A program made the position numbers and the translations under genes. From the NCBI RefSeq assembly GCF_016920785.2, contig NW_024609835.1:84168243-84232242 (forward strand): a stretch of 64,000 nucleotides of DNA, written 5' to 3'. The notes below the pieces were generated by a model. The model was not told where the DNA came from. It made no database searches and saw only the letters and a list, made by a program, of their open reading frames with translations. Of this stretch, positions 11,415 through 22,289 are shown one piece after another. Position 1 is the first letter of the stretch. Every line of letters begins with the position of its first letter. The stretch is from Ixodes scapularis (taxonomy: Eukaryota > Arthropoda > Arachnida > Ixodida > Ixodidae).

Positions 11415-11703
11415 GGGGATCGGTGGCCGAGTGGTCTAGCGCACGCCAGCTCGGAGCACGTGGAGCGAAAGCTCGCGCTGCAGAACTCAGGGATCCTGGG
11501 TTCGAGCCCCACCCCTGCCCGTTTCGATCTGGATGAGCATCGTACCGGCGTGCGGTCGTGTATGCACGTTAAAGACCCCAGGCTAGCGGTTGTACCGCAC
11601 TGGCTAAATTTCTCATCTACAGCTGGGAGACTCGTCGCCCCTGTGAGGCAGACCAAGTTCTAGGCTGTATAAAAATACACACAACCCAATTATTATTATT
11701 ATT
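11415..11703 (+). mobile_element. tRNA-Ser/Leu-derived SINE with (ATT)n tail
   Basis: The head resembles a class II tRNA. Box A is TGGCCGAGTGGTCTAGCGC near 11423, and box B is GGTTCGAGCCC at 11499-11509. A non-tRNA body follows, and it ends in an (ATT)n tail at about 11689-11703. This is the architecture of a pol III SINE. Its head resembles the Ruka SINE known from Rhipicephalus ticks, but that is from memory. The tail directly abuts the 3' end of the minus-strand PLE. Its ATT tail matches those of LINEs B-D in this window, so a related LINE could have moved it (inference). Confidence 0.85.
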
Positions 11704-11710
11704 TGAAAGG

Positions 11711-11757
11711 CAACCCGACGTTTCAAAACCAACGCGGTTTCTTCTTCTGGGGTGACT
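11711..11757 (-). ncRNA. Hammerhead-ribozyme-like motif in PLE end
   Basis: On the minus strand the order is ACCCC, AGAAGA, a perfect five-pair stem AAACC/GGTTT, then GAAA and CGTC followed by GGGTT. This matches the hammerhead layout: stem I strand, CUGANGA core, stem II, GAAA core, a very short stem III, cleavage at GUC, and stem I return. Hammerheads of this kind are known from PLE terminal repeats. Where the core should read CTGAAGA, this copy has CAGAAGA, so one core base is changed and the copy is probably weak or inactive. Confidence 0.6.
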
Positions 11758-11889
11758 GAAGGCACGCGGACACAGCAGCAGCTCCTAACCTCTTTGTCTT
11801 CAAAAAAAAAAAAAAGAAAGAGAAAAGGAAAAATTGAAAAAAGGAGGAGTTAGGAAATTGAAAAAAAAAATTGTAAAATAACTTTTTAG

Positions 11890-14232
11890 TTATGGAGATG
11901 GTCGTCTCTTCAGCTTTTCCGTCAGGTCACGGAGGCTCTGCGCGTACAGAAAGGGCAGAGTGCCCAGCGACCTGTTTAGGTTTCCTGGCGTGTGCTGGAT
12001 TTGCCACGATTCCAAGAAAAGACGTCTTGGAAAATTGGGCTCTGTGTCCACCACGTGCGCGTTCGCGAAGTCAATGCGATGGTATATGGTATCGCAATGT
12101 TCGACGATGTCCCTGCGCTCACTGTCAAACTTCCGCACGCCGTTCTGGTGTTGGTGGATACGCTCGGGAAAGTTCGTCTCACCGATGTAGGTTGCGGGGC
12201 ACTCTGCGCAAGGAATGGTGTAAACCACTCCCTGTGCTTTTCCTTTTGGTAGACGGTCTTTCGGTCTTGGCATAAACCTTCCCAGTGTGGACGTGGGCTT
12301 GTGGGCCACCAGAACACCTTCCTTTCCCAGTACGGGTGCGAGCGCTTCGCTGGATCCCTTTACGCAGGGAACGCTGAGGCGCGCGACTCGATGGGGCTGT
12401 CGTTCTTCTACTGGCATCTCGTTTTGTCTGGCGAGACCTTGGCGTCGGGCGATGCGCTCAATAAAGCTACTAGAGTAGCCATTTTTCTTTAGGTCTTCAA
12501 TTATGGTCTTCTTCTCCTTCTTTCAATCGGTTTCCGACGAGCAGATAGTCGTTGCCCTACGCAGCAGGGTCGAAACCACTGAGGCCTTAAGACTCGTTGG
12601 ATGGTTGGAGTCAAAATCGAGGTAGCGTCCGGTGTGTGTTGGTTTTCGGTACACCGCAAACGTCAGATCTTGTCCTCGTCGGTTCACCAGCACATCAAGG
12701 AACGGCAAGGTGCCATCCGTCTCACATTACACGGTAAATTTAATAGCCGGCTCCATAGAGTTGAGGTGTGCCAAACAATTAGACACGTCCAGTTTCTTGA
12801 GAATGCAGAAACAATCATCCACATAGCGCATAAATACTTTGGGGCTGTTGGGGAAAGACCTCAGCTCTTTTTGATGGATTAACTCCATCGTGAGGTTCGC
12901 CGTTGTGACCGAGATTGCCGCACCCAATGCAATGCAACTGACCTGTTTGAAAAGCTCCCCTTTGAAGGTGAGGTATGTGCTGCCGAGACAAAACTCGAGC
13001 AGACGGCACAGCTCCTCCACAGTGAGGTTGGTTCTTGTGGTCAAGGAGCTGCCTTTTTCGAGAGCTTCGCGGGCTGCAGCAACTGCAAGGAGAACTGGGA
13101 CACTTGTGAAGAGGGACACCACGTTGAAAGACACCATGGTGTCACCGTCGCTGAGATGTATTTGCGAGGCGCGTTCCACGAAGTGGCCAGCATTTTCTAC
13201 ATGGTCGACGTGTTTCCGACAAGGGGAGGCAAAGTCCGGTGAAGATAATTGTATAGCGCCCGAAGTGGTGAGGTTGTAAAGTCGGCAATAGGTCGTAGAG
13301 GCACGTTGGGTTTGTGGATCTTTGGAAGGCCATACAAACCTGGAGCGGAGCCATTCCTGCAAATAAGTCGCAAGTAAAGGCTCTTTGACTCGGGGTATTT
13401 CTTGATAATCTCTGCCAGTATTTTTGTTCAAGTTCCTCTGAACCTGTGGCGTCGGATCTTCCTTGAGCACAACATAAGCATGGCTGCCAAGAAGATCCCG
13501 TACCTTTTCCTCGTATACCTCCCGGTCAAGGACGGCGGTCTACTTCCCTTTGTCAGCCGGCAGAAGCACAATCTCCGTATCTTCGCGAAGTTAGCGAGGC
13601 GCTGTAACTTCTTCTGCTGGCGGGTTGTGTCGTTGCCGTTGTGGGAGCTTCGAAAGGATGCCCGCCGCTTTAAGCCGCACTCCATCCCGGATGCTAGGGT
13701 CTAAGCGCATAATTCCGTCTTCCACAGCCGCAACCATTTTTGGAAGAGACGGCCAGTTCGTGGTCATATTGAATCCGTGGCCTTTTGCCAAGACCGCAAT
13801 CTCGCATAGCGAGAGTTGTCGAGAGGAGAGGTTCTTCACAAAGTTTGTGTCATTGGTGCCTCGACTTGAACCGTCCGATCTTGTTAGTCTTGAAATCTTC
13901 TCTGTCTGAGAAGTCCGTCGTTTATCAAAAGCAGTAGATGCGGCACTTGTGGCAAAAGCCAGCAAAGCCGGGAACACGTCCGGGATGCGGTGCTCGAGTT
14001 GCCGGCGTGCGAAGAAGAGGTCTAGTTCTTTTTTCTTAGCGTGGCCTGGCAATCGTGAATTATGGCGCTTACCAATCGTTTCTCTGCCTGCGCCACGATC
14101 TTGTGCCCTTCCTCTGTGTGGACAAGGCGCTTGAGACGGAGGCTTCGGGGAACCAGGTTCATATCCCGGCAAGACCTCGTGAAGTCGTGCCGGGAAGTCG
14201 TGAAGTCGTGAAGTCTGTTTAAGCAAAACCAA
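11890..14232 (-). pseudogene. PLE polyprotein: RT plus GIY-YIG endonuclease
   Basis: One minus-strand reading frame of about 780 codons runs through without frameshifts. It is broken only by four stops (at 13591-13593, 13540-13542, 12727-12729 and 12523-12525). The N-terminal part contains VKNLSSRQLSLCE. The RT has SFNVVSLFTSVP, where PLEs normally have Asp at the Asn position (13123-13125), and an intact YVDD box (12814-12825). VYRKPTHTGRYLDF follows. The C-terminal GIY-YIG nuclease shows VVYTIPC, TYIGET and the VVDTE / LFLES helices. The enzyme would copy RNA primed from cut chromosomal DNA. Stops plus loss of the catalytic Asp make this copy inactive. Confidence 0.9.
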
Positions 14233-14250
14233 TCAAATAGCCCCCAACGT

Positions 14251-15483
14251 TGTAAGGAGACGATTCATCAATTATGTTAGACCTGATGTCTGAGGCCAGC
14301 TCAGAACTATCCTATAGTAACAGGAATTTATCGGTTAGAAGACATTCCACGTTGTTTGCAATTGAACTCTGATGATGCGAAGATATTGGCAACTCCTTGA
14401 GGAGGTCAGCCTTGTCATCCTCTATGTCTCGGTTGTTCGACAGTTTGAACAGTTTCTTCATACCTATGTGGTTGAGTCCAGAGGTGAACTGATACACATT
14501 GGGGTTTGTATTGCAGGCCAGTACTTGTCGTATAGTTCCAAAAATGTTTTCAATTGGGTCTTACTGCAGACATTGCGCAAGCAAGAACTTAAAGTAATGG
14601 CTGTTTGAAAGCTCATCTCAGAGCTTGAGGACACTCTTTATAGTAACTTGCCACCCTATGATGGTTTGTGACTCCCTCCTATTTGGAACTTCCATGACAA
14701 AATCCATCCGACTTGCAGGTTAGGCAAAGCAAGTATCCAAGATTCTCCTTTCAGGATGGCACGACGCAACGTCTCCCCGGTCTTCTTGAATTGCGAGTTA
14801 CTTAGACAATCAACAAGCCGGTACATCCTATCACACAAAAAGCCTGTTGTCATGGCTGCCTCAGGAAGCTTCTTGGTATAAACAAGAGATAGGATTGCAA
14901 GACAGAGTGAGGCATTTAGTTCCTGTGCGGCACGCTTTACATTTATGTTACTGAAAGGTCTTTAAAAATGTGTATCTCAGTAACTTTCGGAGCCAGTCGC
15001 AATTTCATATCATGGGTAGAACTCTAGAGTTCAACCTTATGGGACCGTTAATGCCGTCATTTAAAATGAAAAGTTTGTGTGCTTGGAGATTGTTCCTGGT
15101 TGTTTTGATGAGGTGCGGATATGAAGGATAAAGGAAACGTGTTTGCTGTCAACTTAAAAGACTTATCATCAGACACACCAAGTTGGTTGGTCAAGCCTAC
15201 GTTTGAAGCCCCCTGATCACAGACCACTGCTTTTACTGTAAGACCAACAGTCTTTAGCTCCCGAATGATACAAAATAACGAGACTGTTGATAACAGAAGA
15301 AGGTGTCGAAGTGTGCCCAACAGTGGATGCTAGGGGCTGAACCCACTTCCTGAAAATTCCGGAAAGCACAATAACCAAGGCTCTTTCTGCAATGATAAAG
15401 GTTCTTTCAACACCTTCATCTGTAAACCCATAGACAATGTCGTGTGCAGGGTCGTAACTCAAGTTCTTTTTTTTTTTTAACAA
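14251..15483 (-). pseudogene. P-element-type (THAP9-like) transposase relic
   Basis: Minus-strand blocks follow the order of P-type transposases. The first is YDPAHDIVYGFTDEGVERTF with LSGIFRKWVQPLA (15217-15460). Next are VKAVVCDQGASNVGLTNQLG (about 15200) and KLRLAPKVTEIHIF (about 15000). AAMTTGFLCDRMYRLVDCL follows (about 14850), then ENIFGTIRQVLACN with QFTSGLNHIG (14560-14450). ENxFGxIRQ is a hallmark of the family. Frames change at several points and stops occur, so no protein is made. The DNA-binding THAP domain and terminal repeats were not seen, so the 5' part is missing. Confidence 0.85.
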
Positions 15484-17680
15484 TCTCGTCGAAAATCAAA
15501 TTGCACAGATGATCACGCCCAGCTCGAAAGCCCGACTGAAACAACGGGGCGAGAAGGTCAAGCCGCTCGGCTCCACAAACTCACGCCGAGCACGCGAGCA
15601 CGCGGGCGGTCATGCGTCACCTTGTTTGATGCAAAGTCGACCAAACAGGCTGCAGCAGAAAGCACAGACGGACGGCACGCACGGCACGAACGAACGACGC
15701 ACGGACGAGCAGAGGCTATGCACAATGATGCAGAGGCGCCGGCGTGCAGGCAGGCAGGCCATGGCAGGCGCCATTCATCACGTGGTTTTTGTGACGTATT
15801 AGATTAAAACTATTGAGTCGTTTGAAGTACTTTAAATAATTTTAAAGTATAACAATTTCAAAAATAACTACTTCTCAAATAAGTAGTTCTAATTAATTTA
15901 AACTAAATTACAGAAAAGCGCCACGTAGCGGAGGGCATTAAACGCACTATCTGGGGCGCGAATTGGTTTCTGTGTCCTGTCTTTACGTTTACTATATTAC
16001 TCTATGACTAGATCCCATCGGAAAAAGTGGGGTCAGCAAGCGACTGCTGCATTCGCGCCGTTTTTTTCCCGCGATGGTCGCTTTCACGATGAAAGTTATC
16101 GCGCGACTAGATCGTATCGCCGGTGTGAACGCGCCTTTTGCCATTTCTTATACCTGAAGATTTAAGTGTTGGTTTAAGTTTTATTAGACATGTGTTATTT
16201 ACATAAATATGTTTTTTTTTGTTTTTATACAGCATCATATCGTCAAAATAATAGGCACGTAAGCTATTGCTGCTCTTCTAGTAATCTGCAGTATGAAATG
16301 CTCAAGCAATAAAGAAAAGAAAAATTTACTTTCTCTCTACAGATGTGTGGCGAGTACTGTTTTTCAACTCATTTGCCTCTTCACGCTCATTTATTTTAAC
16401 GGTTGTATGCTCAAACGTCGCGTTCATAATAAATGGCTAAAATTAAATACCAGATTGATCTTAACGCAACATCTACGTCCTTAAAAATACTGTTTTTTTT
16501 CTTCTAATTATTGAAATTGCATTTAATTCACACGGCCCATAATAAAGTCGGAGTATTAAAGGGGTGATGCAACAATTTTTGTTCTTTGCGAAGATACCGC
16601 TTAGAATGAATCCTTGATGTTAATGACCCGTGAAACACATGTTCGTTTTTTTACCACATGCAGTCGAAGTCGCAGAAAAAATTAAAGAAAAACAAGCAGC
16701 GTTTATCCCCTCAACTCGCACCCTGAACATGTGGTAACGTGACCTAGAGCTTATTATATGCCGCCAATGTTGATCATAGCCATGCACTGGAGTTAGCAAG
16801 GCACTGGACACGCAATGAGTTCGAGATTGTTGTGGTTCGACTATTGTCGTCAGTTCAGCGATTGGACACGGGCCACTACCCAAATGCTTCTCGATCTATC
16901 GATTATCACGAGCCCGAATCGAGTGCCCACGCAATGCTCAGGTCCAATCTATGAGCCGCATTTAATTGTCGCCGCCGGAGGATACTGCGCTCCCTCCGTT
17001 ACGTGATGAAGTTTCGCAAAGGAGAGATTAAATAAAAACGCTCGTTTTTGTCCTTGAAGTTACACCGCAACAAGGGAGTTCCATGGACAGTGGCGTTGCT
17101 TGCGAATATCTTTGAGTTCGACTAGTGTCAGTAATTTCGTGTAAAGCGAAAAACATTCCAAACGAATGTCTTTGCAAGTCCCTTTAATGTGGCACCAGAA
17201 AGTGAAAGTGTTTAACAAACATTATTGTGTTATGCATAACCCTATTTGTACACTGTTGTCAAGGAAATCGTCGTCTTCACAGTGCAGCAGACCCCCACTG
17301 CTGCTGAAGGCCGTAGCATTTTTTTGTGTCTCATTTGTGGACTCTCATTTGAAAGAGACGCCAAATGATGCCACGCGCTCGCGCGATCAGCATTGGCAGC
17401 ACCGGAGCACTGCGGGAACTACGGTAGCAGTAACAACGTAACACACAGAAAACAAAGTTGAGGCTGAGTGCAGTTAGCAACCTCCAACGGCCTCTTTCGA
17501 TTGGTGAACGAGAGACGATATGAAAGGGTTGTTGGAGAACGTTCAAGCGGTTCAAAGGGTAAGTTATGAGTACTGTTACTTTTAATCGTTAAGTTATGAG
17601 TACTGTTACACAAAAAAAAAACTACGGAGTACAAAAATTTCAAATTAATGCTAAATGTCTCGTAACCGTAATTTAACACT
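15484..17680. other. Intergenic sequence, no gene seen
   Basis: 15490-15790 is GC-rich with ACG/CGA repeats and could be a decayed repeat. The rest alternates between A/T-rich and ordinary sequence. Open frames near 16620-17000 and 17166-17441 have no recognisable motif. Confidence 0.45.
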
Positions 17681-17895
17681 TAGTAGGGATTTTTAGTATT
17701 GCGTACACGAGCAAACGCAAGCGCTGTGCATTTGCGTTAGCGTTGCGTTCTCCACTCCGCGCATGCGCGAAGTCACCATGCGCCAATCCAAGGCCGCAGT
17801 TTGGGCTCCGCGCACGCCCAGTGTGGAACACGCAACAGTAACGCAAACGCACAGGGTTTGCGTTCGCTCGTAGAAGCAATACTAAGGCTTACTAT
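17681..17895. mobile_element. Foldback MITE, family M, copy 1
   Basis: The arms pair from TAGTAGGGATTTTTAGTATTGC inward past GCAAACGCAAGCGCTGTGC. The right end is the complement (GCAATACTAAGGCTTACTA). A related copy sits at 18216-18424. It has no ORF and lies directly beside the next MITE. Confidence 0.7.
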
Positions 17896-17897
17896 TA

Positions 17898-18059
17898 GGG
17901 AGTTTTCGTTAGACCGTTTTCGTCGTCCCGCAACGCTTTCCACAACCCCCTACGATACCCGGAACTCTACAGTAAAGGCCATGGGGGCGCAGGTGCAGTA
18001 GGGGTTTCTTTGTTGCGGAAGGCTTAGCGGAGTGAGAAACGCGGTCTACGAAAACTCCC
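17898..18059. mobile_element. GGGAGTTTTCG MITE with TATTA duplication
   Basis: This 162-bp element begins GGGAGTTTTCGTTAGACCG and ends CGGTCTACGAAAACTCCC. It is flanked by TATTA on both sides (17893-17897 and 18060-18064). The inner bases also allow a plain TA duplication. No ORF; superfamily unresolved. Confidence 0.8.
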
Positions 18060-18215
18060 TATTATCGAGAATAACGTACGCATTGAAGCTTTTTAAAACT
18101 CGTTGCCATCCTGCATTCGCCGAACACGAACTGCGTTTTTGACTGGCGTGTCGTGACGGCCCTATTTCTTCTTCGCGTACGCAAAGCTCTTGCGTACACG
18201 GTTATATTAAGTCCC

Positions 18216-18424
18216 TACTAGTGAGTTTCAGTACTGCGTAAGCAAGCGCAAGCACTGTAGGTCTGCGTTGGCCTTGCCCGTTCCAGACTGCGCGTGCGTG
18301 GAGCCCGAACCGCGTCTTGTATGAATGCATGGCGATGACGCACTTGTGAGCGTCGAGCACGCAACGCTAACGCAAAACGCACGGCGCGTGCGCTTCTTCT
18401 TAAACACAATAATAAAACTAGCTA
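18216..18424. mobile_element. Foldback MITE, family M, copy 2
   Basis: It shares the subterminal words TACTAGTGAGTTTCAGTACTGC and AAGCAAGCGCAAGC with copy 1, and has an imperfect complementary right arm. It is more diverged between arms than copy 1. Confidence 0.6.
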
Positions 18425-18599
18425 TTATTTATTATCTGAATCAATGGTTAGTACATGTGGAAGTTCTCCTGTATACGTAAGTACTGTATTCACAGACATC
18501 TTAAAAGATTGCAGGGTGTGCCTTAACATGTTCATGCTTCTTGTTCAGTGATTTGGTTTCCGGCGTTCTTATCGGCTGATGCCGCGATCTTATTAGAGA

Positions 18600-18740
18600 G
18601 TTTACAAGAACCGGTTTCGAACATCCGATACGGTATGATGGGCCTTCCGGCACAACCGGCGCGTATGATACCGTAGAAAACTCGCACATGCGCAGTTCGT
18701 ACCGGAGGGCCCATCGTACTGTATCGTACCGATGTGCAAT
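18600..18740. repeat. Imperfect inverted repeat
   Basis: CGATACGGTATGATGGGCC pairs with GGCCCATCGTACTGTATCG about 70 bp away. The flanking bases continue to pair patchily. Probably a decayed foldback element. Confidence 0.6.
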
Positions 18741-19321
18741 AACGGTACCCTAAATATTTTCACTAACTGTGAGACTGTGGAACGGTAATAATGTGCAAAG
18801 AGTTCGCCACACCCTGCGTTCGTGAAGCTGCCACTTACTGTAAAAACACGTTTTGTTAAATCTTTCTAAGGAAGTATCTTCATGTGGCTCTGTTTTGTAC
18901 AGAGTGTTAAAATAATTAGAGATATAATTTTTTTAATGCAGAAATAAACTACGCATCCTCGCCGAACGCCCATTTTCCGCCCCAATGTAGCGCTAGCGGT
19001 CCAAATCAGAGGTCGAATATTTCAGAACTGACAGTTATCAGTCATGAGTGATTTTATAAAATGTTCAATGGTGAAATGGTGACCGACGGAGGAAGCCAAG
19101 GAATCTGTGGGCCTGCATGACGCCAGTTACAAAGAACGGACCCAATTTTCTTGTTGTAATTTCCAAAAAATCACTTAGACCCCTTGAGCAAGATAACGGT
19201 TAGTTCTGAAAATGGCTCGTCTGGTTAGGGGTGTTAGAGCAACATTTGGGCGGAGATATTGCGTTCGGCGACGCATAGTTAATTTTTGCAGTAGAAAAAG
19301 AAAAAGTACCCTGTACATTTT
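18741..19321. other. Intergenic sequence, no gene seen
   Basis: No convincing coding or structural signal is visible in this stretch. Confidence 0.4.
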
Positions 19322-19512
19322 TTGTTCGCTGGAGGAAGCCCAAACCCGTACACGTACACAAAAAAGATATCTGGCCCTTTTTTCACAACTACCTTGTTGG
19401 AAACTGGCTCAAATGCTGCTTTTGACGAAAGCTTCCTTTGCTCGGCAAATGAAGAAATTACGGCTTCCTCAACTGCGGTTGTTCCCCGTGCCTCGCTTCG
19501 CGTCCTGTTTTA
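19322..19512 (+). CDS. Candidate internal exon of an unknown host gene
   Basis: The plus-strand frame reads from FAGGSPNPYTYTKKISGP to about SSTAVVPRASLRV. Its composition is balanced, unlike the repeat shadows nearby. I do not recognise a family. It lies just upstream of a strong 3' splice acceptor and a terminal exon with a hydrophobic tail (19592-19761), and could join to it across a short intron. Donor candidates are the GT sites near 19477 and 19507; none is compelling. The left exon edge was not found. The coordinates are limits of the open frame, not proven splice sites. Confidence 0.3.
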
Positions 19513-19591
19513 TCACTATATTTTGTTTTCTTCTGCTCTTCCATTGGGTTTAACACATTTTATTTCGGTTATTTTTCTTCTTTCACTGCAG

Positions 19592-19761
19592 GCGGAAGTA
19601 ACGACGGGGGTGCAAATTCGACAACGCCGCCAGCCGACAAAGAAACTGCGAGAAATTATACTGATGGTTCTGAGGTTTCGGGAATAGCACTACCTCCGCT
19701 TTTGCTATTTTTGTTCTTAATTTTTTTTTCTTTCACCCTTATACTGAGCGAGACTCACTGA
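19592..19761 (+). CDS. Candidate terminal exon with C-terminal membrane tail
   Basis: A classic acceptor (pyrimidine tract TTTTTCTTCTTTCACTGCAG, ending 19591) opens a frame that reads GGSNDGGANSTTPPADKET. A Ser/Thr/Pro-rich linker with possible N-glycosylation sites follows (NST, NYT). A hydrophobic stretch LPPLLLFLFLIFFSFTLIL ends just before the stop at 19759-19761. That layout suits a GPI-anchor signal or single C-terminal membrane segment of a surface protein. I cannot name the gene. Part of the hydrophobic run comes from a T-rich tract, which weakens the case. Confidence 0.4.
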
Positions 19762-22289
19762 GAGCCACAGAAGAACCGGGGAAATATAAAGCGGCATTTG
19801 GGGGGATGTAATACGACGGAATTAAGTCCGCGCTGCGCGTTTTTAGTAAGCCGCGTCTGTGGTTCAGGCTTTTGGGGGAGACGATGGTGCTGACTGCTTC
19901 ACTGACTTCATCGAAAGACGGCATTTTTAAGAAGGTTTTTTCTTTTCTTTTTTAATTGAACAGGACAAACAGTTTTTATATTTCGATGCTACGCGCTAGT
20001 TGTAGCGCGGGGATGATGGTGATGCACACTTTAAGGACCAACTGCTCGAAGCGTTTCGTCTTTCGGCCTCAGCATTGAGCCGTGTCTGCCGGAGCCGGAG
20101 GAGAAAGACGAAAAGCGTGAATGGTGATGCCAATAGAGGTTATTGAATGCTAAGAAGTATCTCGCGCTGTGTGATTATCTCTCAATTTCAAAACTAAAAC
20201 AAACAAAAGTATATCTCCTCATGCGAGACGACGAGTTGTCATGTCCCTACTGGAACTCGCAGGACACACCTAGCAACGCCGGTTAGGTGCTTCGTCTTTG
20301 CAATGAATTAATGAGTTTCTCACTATTAGCCGAATAAAAAAAAGTTCACTCCTGATTTGATTCGGTATCCTTAAATATGTTTTCTACCTTGTTCCTCTTT
20401 AGTTCCACAAAACACGTGAGCTGCTTGATCGACACTACATAGATGCAGAAGGTATTTCTGATAAAGTAGTAACTGATAAGAGTTCCATTAGACCCGTGCA
20501 ATCGGGTCAGCCAGATTAACTAGGAGATGTGAAACACAATGTAATCTAGTCCTTAATAATTATGTGGGTTTTACCAGCGATGTTACTTTTAAAGAAATAG
20601 AATTTTGCGTTGATGACCAGTGACAGATCAAGATCACAAAGAAAAACTTGTACCCTCTCTTTAGGGGGTACTTTTGACACAATGGCAGTTACGTCATAGT
20701 TTCAACGCTTTATCTAGAATGTGACTGCTGACAAGGTGAAGATTGGAACTTGTACTGTGAGAAGACTGTGTTCGACGATCTGGAAGGGTATGCCATTCTG
20801 CCTTTGTAGCGCTCCCGCCACTTTCAAGTGTCTCATTGGCAAGATCCTTCTAGGTTTGCTTCTTAAAGTATGTCTCGTGTATCTTTAATTATCGACGCGT
20901 AGCAAACTCTTCCAAGCTGCAGTGCGCGTCAACTCTTGAACAACTGGAAATACTTGCCTCCTACCGAAGAAACAACTTTTTCTGTTATATTCAACTCGTT
21001 AATCGGAAAACGAATAGTTTTAACTAAAGTTGCATGTATATTTTAATTCACATTTCTAGGTAAGAGAGCGTTATACATCAGGGAGCCAAGTTCACGATTA
21101 GTACGGAAATGATGCATTCGGATTTAAAATTGCAATTTGGCAGCTGCATATACCAAAACACATTGCTATTTTTTTTTATGTCGTGGTCTTCTTTGTTTAT
21201 CTAGGGTCGATTGCTTGCTTATTACCGGCACCATGACTCTCGTTAAAGTTAGAGGCCTCCTCAGGCTTCGTGGCCCTTTGCCTCTCCCCATTTCGAATAA
21301 ACACTAGGAAATTATACCTTCAACAGTTCGCATATTTATGAAATAATATTAACTAGCAAGCTATTATTTAGAACTGTAAAAAAAAGCCTCCCCTCTCCCC
21401 CCCTGCCTCAGATTAACAACAGCAAAAACTTTGAGGGATACTTTTGAATTTTTTTTAACAGTTACAAATGTTGTTGTTTTTTTTGTTTTTTTTACGCTGT
21501 GCAGTTTGAAAGCGCTACTTGGACCGTGCGTGCTGTTTTGTCTTGGTAAAAGTCAAGATCTTTTTAGGCCTTGACATCTCTTGCCAACTATTTTTTCTCC
21601 AAAAACAATACACTTTGACGAACCAGAATTAAAAATTAGGTAGCACATGCAAGCTGAAGAAAAATTCTTTAGTTTCGTGGTGGAGCAATCGCGGTGGGCC
21701 TGGAAAAGAAAAATACAACAGAAACAAAATTTTACTTCATATTTTTTGGCCTAGGGATTATGTCTGAACAACCGTATCGTTTTGGGTTTTAACCCCTGAA
21801 ATGCGGAATATGTCGCGAGGTATGGACTTTCTTAAAAGTGACATTCCTCTCATTCCTGATTAATATAAGCATATCACATTTCGCAGCAGGTGCACACTTG
21901 ACAATATTTACTTTTCTTGTGCGACAACAGTGGTTTTCCTAAAATTGCTTACGTTGTTCATTATTTTTTTCTTCAGAATTGGTCTGTTCTTTTTATAATA
22001 CTATTTATTATGAGGTACACTGCGTCACGCTGTTGAAACCCGTTGAGATATTTGCATTCAGAGCGATCGGAACGATTGTGAATCCTGCGCGGTGATAAAA
22101 AGAAAGGCTCCGATTTGTTTCATATGTGCATAATGTTCTCATAGCGCGTAGTAGGTGCAAAAAGGGTAATTAATCTCGAAAAATAAACAATGTACTAAAA
22201 TTAGAAGACAAAACTCTCTGCCATTATTTTATGCTGTTCAGCGCAAGGAGAAGATAGAGTTAGTCTTGTAGAGGCTATATGGGAAGCCA
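19762..22289. other. Intergenic sequence, no gene seen
   Basis: This is a long stretch of unremarkable, moderately AT-rich DNA. A weak inverted repeat lies at about 20046-20120 (GTTTCGTCTTTCGGCCTC with a partial complement). I see no coding, RNA or transposon signal. Confidence 0.5.

Larger units (their letters stand above)
11704..14250 (-). mobile_element. Penelope-like retroelement
   Basis: The element reads on the minus strand. Its single long frame (N-terminal region, RT, GIY-YIG endonuclease) spans 14232-11890. A GA-rich 3' UTR follows, then a terminal block at 11711-11757 with a hammerhead-like core. The 3' end stops at the (ATT)n tail of the neighbouring SINE. No second terminal repeat was found at the 5' side, so the copy may be 5'-truncated there. 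The upper boundary is approximate. Confidence 0.85.

Noticed and set aside
11406..11663. Plus and minus open frames over the SINE
   Set aside because: Open by chance across a pol III SINE body; no protein family.
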